Source: Pyxidicoccus trucidator (GTDB lineage Bacteria > Myxococcota > Myxococcia > Myxococcales > Myxococcaceae). Taken from it: DNA of 64,000 nt. A program made the position numbers and the translations under genes. A model generated the notes under the pieces. That model saw nothing but the letters and a program-made list of their open reading frames with translations, had not been told where the DNA came from and did no database searches. This document shows positions 61,248 through 64,000 of this stretch, one piece after another (position 1 is the stretch's first letter; each line of letters opens with the position of its first letter). The stretch spans positions 402,322 to 466,321 of the forward strand of contig NZ_JAAIXZ010000001.1 of NCBI RefSeq assembly GCF_010894435.1. The letters run 5' to 3'.

Positions 61248-62354
61248 ATGCGCGCCGCTGCTGCCCTGTCCCTCTTCCTGATGCTGTGCGCCCCGGCCGT
61301 GGCTTCCGCCCAGGAGGAGCGCCCCGCCCGGGCAGTGCCCGTCCTGTCCAAGGCCCCGCGCTTCCAGGGGGGCCTCAAGGGCCTCACCTCGCCGTTGCTG
61401 CTCAAGCCCGCGCCCGTCGCGGGGGCCAGTGCGTCCTTCACCGCGAAGGTGGGCGTGCGCAAGGACACCCTCTATGTGGCCGTGGAGGCCACGGACGACC
61501 AGCTCGGCGCGGCCGACCTGCTCACCGTGTCCCTCTTCTTCCCGGGCTCCGGCCCCACCGCCACCGGCTACACGTGGCGCTTCGCCTTCGACGGCAAGCG
61601 CGCCTCGGGCGCGGAGAGCGGCACGCCGGCCTTCGCCCAGGAGAAGGTGACGGCGGCCGTGCAGCGCCGGGGCAACACGCTGGAGCTGATGGCCTCCATC
61701 CCCGTGCGCGCCTTCCCCCGCTTCCCCGCCACGGACCCGCTGGTGATGGACCTGTGCCTCACCTACGAGGACCAGGACGGCACGGGCGGCAAGACGACGT
61801 CCGTCTCCAACTGCCAGAGCGGCACCATGGTGGGCGAGGCGCTCCGGCTGCCGGACGAGCTGCGCAAGGGCCTGAAGCTGAAGCCGCCGGAGGCCGTCAC
61901 CGCGCTGGAGCCCGCGAAGGACGGCTGGCTGGGCTGGGATTTGCTCAGCTTCCCGGCCTGGGTGCAGGCGGACGTGCCCCTGACTCCCGCCTCGCTGCGC
62001 ACGCTGGCGTTGCCGGGCTCGCTGGAGGCCTCGAAGATGGGCGTCAACGTCCCGGAGGCGCTCAGCCTGCCGGACGGGCGCCCCGTCGTCTCGGTGCTCT
62101 CAGGGAAGAATCCCTATGCCGTCGACGGTCGGTGTGACGCCGATAGTGAGCTGCGGATGGGGCTATACCTGGTGACGGGGAAGACAGGGCTTCGGGTGCT
62201 CGAGTGGCCGGCCGCCACCTGCGCGCTGGGTCGGGCTGCTTCAATGGAATTGGATGAAGAGGGAGCGCTGACCATCGGTTACTCGAACGGCGCGACCATG
62301 AACTTTGTCTGGAGTGGCGACCACTTCGGGCAGACTCAACTCGGAAAGCGGTAG
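61248..62354 (+). CDS. secreted protein with CBM9-like domain
   Basis: 368 residues with signal peptide ([18 protein letters not shown]). The N-terminal half ([40 protein letters not shown]) resembles family-9-type carbohydrate-binding domains. The C-terminal 130 residues contain a Cys pair and [20 protein letters not shown]. No enzyme motif. It lies 9 bp after yajQ and 5 bp before rimO, but its cellular role is not linked to them. Confidence 0.72.
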   Translation: MRAAAALSLFLMLCAPAVASAQEERPARAVPVLSKAPRFQGGLKGLTSPLLLKPAPVAGASASFTAKVGVRKDTLYVAVEATDDQLGAADLLTVSLFFPGSGPTATGYTWRFAFDGKRASGAESGTPAFAQEKVTAAVQRRGNTLELMASIPVRAFPRFPATDPLVMDLCLTYEDQDGTGGKTTSVSNCQSGTMVGEALRLPDELRKGLKLKPPEAVTALEPAKDGWLGWDLLSFPAWVQADVPLTPASLRTLALPGSLEASKMGVNVPEALSLPDGRPVVSVLSGKNPYAVDGRCDADSELRMGLYLVTGKTGLRVLEWPAATCALGRAASMELDEEGALTIGYSNGATMNFVWSGDHFGQTQLGKR

Positions 62355-62359
62355 ACGCA

Positions 62360-63784
62360 GTGGACGACACCAAGAGCCTGTACATGATGACCCTCGGCTG
62401 CCCGAAGAACCGGGTGGACTCCGAGGTGATGCTGGGCACGTTGCAGCACCACGGCTACAAGCTGGTGCAGGAGGCCTCCGAGGCCCAGGTCATCGTGGTC
62501 AACACGTGCGCCTTCATCGGTCCGGCGAAGCAGGAGTCGGTGGACTCCATCCTGGAGATGGCCGAGCTGAAGAAGTCGGGCGCCTGCCAGACGCTGGTGG
62601 TGACGGGCTGTCTGTCCCAGCGCTACGGCCAGGAGCTGTCGAAGGAGATGCCGGAGGTCGACCACTTCCTGGGCACCAGCGCCTACGCCCAGATTGGCGA
62701 CCTGCTGGCCGCCGAGGCGTCGCCGCGTCAGGTGATTCCGGACCCCGACTACATCCACGACTCCAACACGCCGCGCGTCAACTCGATGCCGAAGTACACG
62801 GCGTACCTCAAGGTGTCCGAGGGCTGCGACAACGCCTGCGCCTTCTGCATCATCCCCACGCTGCGCGGCGGGCAGCGCTCGCGCCCCATCGACGACATCC
62901 TCATCGAGGCGAAGCGGCTGGCGGACAGCGGCGTGCAGGAGCTGAACCTCGTCGCGCAGGACCTCACCGCGTACGGGCATGACCTGCCGGGCAAGCCGAA
63001 GCTGCATGACTTGCTCAAGGCCCTGGTCCAGGTGGACGTGAAGTGGATCCGCCTGCACTACGCCTACCCGCGCGTGTTCCCGGACGAGCTCATCGAGGTC
63101 ATGGCCGCGGAGCCGAAGATTGCCCGCTACCTGGACATGCCGGTGCAGCACGTCAGCGACAAGCTGCTGCTGTCGATGAAGCGCGGCCGCAACTCGGAGT
63201 TCCTCAAGGGCCTGCTGGCGAAGCTGCGCGCGCGCGTGCCCGGGCTGGTGATGCGCACCTCGCTCATCGTCGGCCTGCCGGGGGAGACGGAAGAAGACTT
63301 CGAGATGCTGAAGGAGTTCGTGAAGGCGCAGCGCTTCGAGCGGCTGGGCGTCTTCCAATACTCCGACGAGGAGGGCACCGCCGCGTTCGACTTGCCGGAC
63401 AAGGTGCCGCAGAAGACGATTGAGCGCCGGTGGCGTGAGGTGATGGCCATCCAGAAGCGCATCAACCGCGAGCAGAACAAGAAGCTCGTGGGGCAGCGGC
63501 TGGAGGTGCTGGTGGAAGGCCCCGCGCCGGAGACGGAGCACCTGCTGGTGGGCCGCCACCAGGGACAGGCGCCGGACATCGACGGGCTCGTGTACATCAA
63601 CGACGGCTTGGCGTACCCGGGGGAGCTCGTCACCGTGGAGGTGACGGAGGCCCACGACTACGACCTGGTCGCCCGCGTGGTGGAGCGCCCGGACCCGAAG
63701 CAGCGCCAGCACACCGCCCGCGACGCGCATCCCGCGCCCGTGCCGGTGGTCGCGAAGCCGCGCCCCGCGACTCGCGCGGAGTAG
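62360..63784 (+). CDS. rimO: ribosomal protein S12 methylthiotransferase
   Basis: 474 residues. Radical-SAM enzyme that adds a methylthio group to an Asp of ribosomal protein S12 and uses two iron-sulfur clusters. The N-terminal UPF0004 domain has Cys in [26 protein letters not shown] and [11 protein letters not shown]; the radical-SAM motif is [17 protein letters not shown] (CxxxCxxC); a C-terminal TRAM domain is present, followed by a Pro/Arg-rich tail of about 30 residues. Start is a GTG at 62360. Confidence 0.94.
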   Translation: MDDTKSLYMMTLGCPKNRVDSEVMLGTLQHHGYKLVQEASEAQVIVVNTCAFIGPAKQESVDSILEMAELKKSGACQTLVVTGCLSQRYGQELSKEMPEVDHFLGTSAYAQIGDLLAAEASPRQVIPDPDYIHDSNTPRVNSMPKYTAYLKVSEGCDNACAFCIIPTLRGGQRSRPIDDILIEAKRLADSGVQELNLVAQDLTAYGHDLPGKPKLHDLLKALVQVDVKWIRLHYAYPRVFPDELIEVMAAEPKIARYLDMPVQHVSDKLLLSMKRGRNSEFLKGLLAKLRARVPGLVMRTSLIVGLPGETEEDFEMLKEFVKAQRFERLGVFQYSDEEGTAAFDLPDKVPQKTIERRWREVMAIQKRINREQNKKLVGQRLEVLVEGPAPETEHLLVGRHQGQAPDIDGLVYINDGLAYPGELVTVEVTEAHDYDLVARVVERPDPKQRQHTARDAHPAPVPVVAKPRPATRAE

Positions 63785-63795
63785 TGCGTCACCCG

Positions 63796-63821
63796 GGGCC
63801 GTGGGCAGTGCGCCACGGCCC
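63796..63821 (+). terminator. terminator after rimO
   Basis: GGGCCGTGG-GCAGTGCG-CCACGGCCC, perfect 9-bp stem, 12 bp after the rimO stop. Confidence 0.65.
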
Positions 63822-63833
63822 GTGCGGCAGTTG

Positions 63834-63854
63834 GCCCGCTGAAATGGCGCGGGC
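63834..63854 (-). terminator. terminator of the minus-strand gene at the right edge
   Basis: GCCCGC (63834-63839) pairs with GCGGGC (63849-63854). It lies 12 bp beyond the stop of the partial gene at 63867. Confidence 0.45.
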
Positions 63855-63866
63855 CGTGCGACGCGC

Positions 63867-64000
63867 TCACTTCGTGGGCGCGTCCTCCAGGAGGATGCGG
63901 CGGCCCGGGCTGACGGCCTGCAGCCGCTCGCGCAGCTTCTCCCGCTCCTTCTGCATCCCCTTCGGCAGCGCTGCCAGCTTCTCGTGCAGCTCGCGCGCCG
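63867..64000 (-). CDS. C-terminal end of a protein, cut by window edge
   Basis: Only the last 44 codons are visible (minus strand). The peptide includes ELHEKLAALPKGMQKEREKL and ends RRILLEDAPTK, with a heptad-like charged pattern suggesting helix or coiled coil. No family can be named. Confidence 0.6.
   Translation of the reverse strand, partial: ARELHEKLAALPKGMQKEREKLRERLQAVSPGRRILLEDAPTK

Overview
The window is about 70% GC by eye, with dense genes, strong G/C third-position bias and many Ser/Thr-kinase, ECF sigma and lipoprotein genes. It carries a five-gene locus that matches, from memory, the myxobacterial elb ether-lipid cluster. Everything fits a Myxococcaceae chromosome (Myxococcus/Corallococcus type). 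No prophage structural genes, transposases, CRISPR arrays or rRNA genes were seen.

Layout. 0-1.5 kb: 3'-truncated treY (minus) and a small SWIB protein. 1.6-1.9 kb: a tandem repeat. 1.9-10.7 kb: elbA-E-like operon (SDR, HAD hydrolase, LarA-like protein, a 1470-residue reductase/ligase/ACP/acyltransferase, SDR). 10.8-20.1 kb: FHA-GGDEF, glgC, GNAT, a small membrane protein, rtcB, an SDR without its catalytic residues, adenosine deaminase, a beta-propeller lipoprotein and a MarR-AraC fusion. 20.2 kb: a free-standing Y RNA. 20.4-27.8 kb: UvrD/PcrA helicase, thioesterase and two ECF sigma/anti-sigma pairs. 28.0-32.3 kb: Ro/Y RNA locus (Y RNA, metallophosphoesterase, Y RNA, Ro60-like VWA protein, unknown protein, JAMM protein). 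32.3-43.9 kb: DUF2267-like protein, GMC oxidoreductase, endonuclease V, secreted proteins with odd flanking repeats, phytochelatin-synthase-like protein, subtilase, and a putative Ubl/E1 pair. 44.1-46.9 kb: a small ORF and an array of 21 tRNA genes interrupted by an HNH nuclease gene. 47-64 kb: cytochrome c, a ClpB-like ATPase fused to a GGQ-less release-factor-like domain, secreted proteins, polysaccharide deacetylase, MaoC protein, a kinase with TPR tail, RNase J, YajQ, a secreted protein and rimO.

The most notable content is RNA biology. Three non-coding RNAs (20.2, 28.0 and 29.0 kb) share a terminal stem with Ro-binding-like strands (CCGA near the 5' end, CACTCGGGC near the 3' end). Each encloses a tRNA-like module in circularly permuted order (T arm, acceptor helix closed by a loop, D arm, anticodon arm). 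Two sit in the 5' leaders of the metallophosphoesterase and Ro60-like genes. They look like YrlA-type bacterial Y RNAs that imitate different tRNAs. Separately, the 21-gene tRNA array covers 18 amino acids with almost only G34/C34 anticodons and includes several structurally odd members. RtcB, RNase J and the GGQ-less RF2-like fusion lie in the same window. All coordinates, folds and family calls come from reading the sequence; nothing was run through software.
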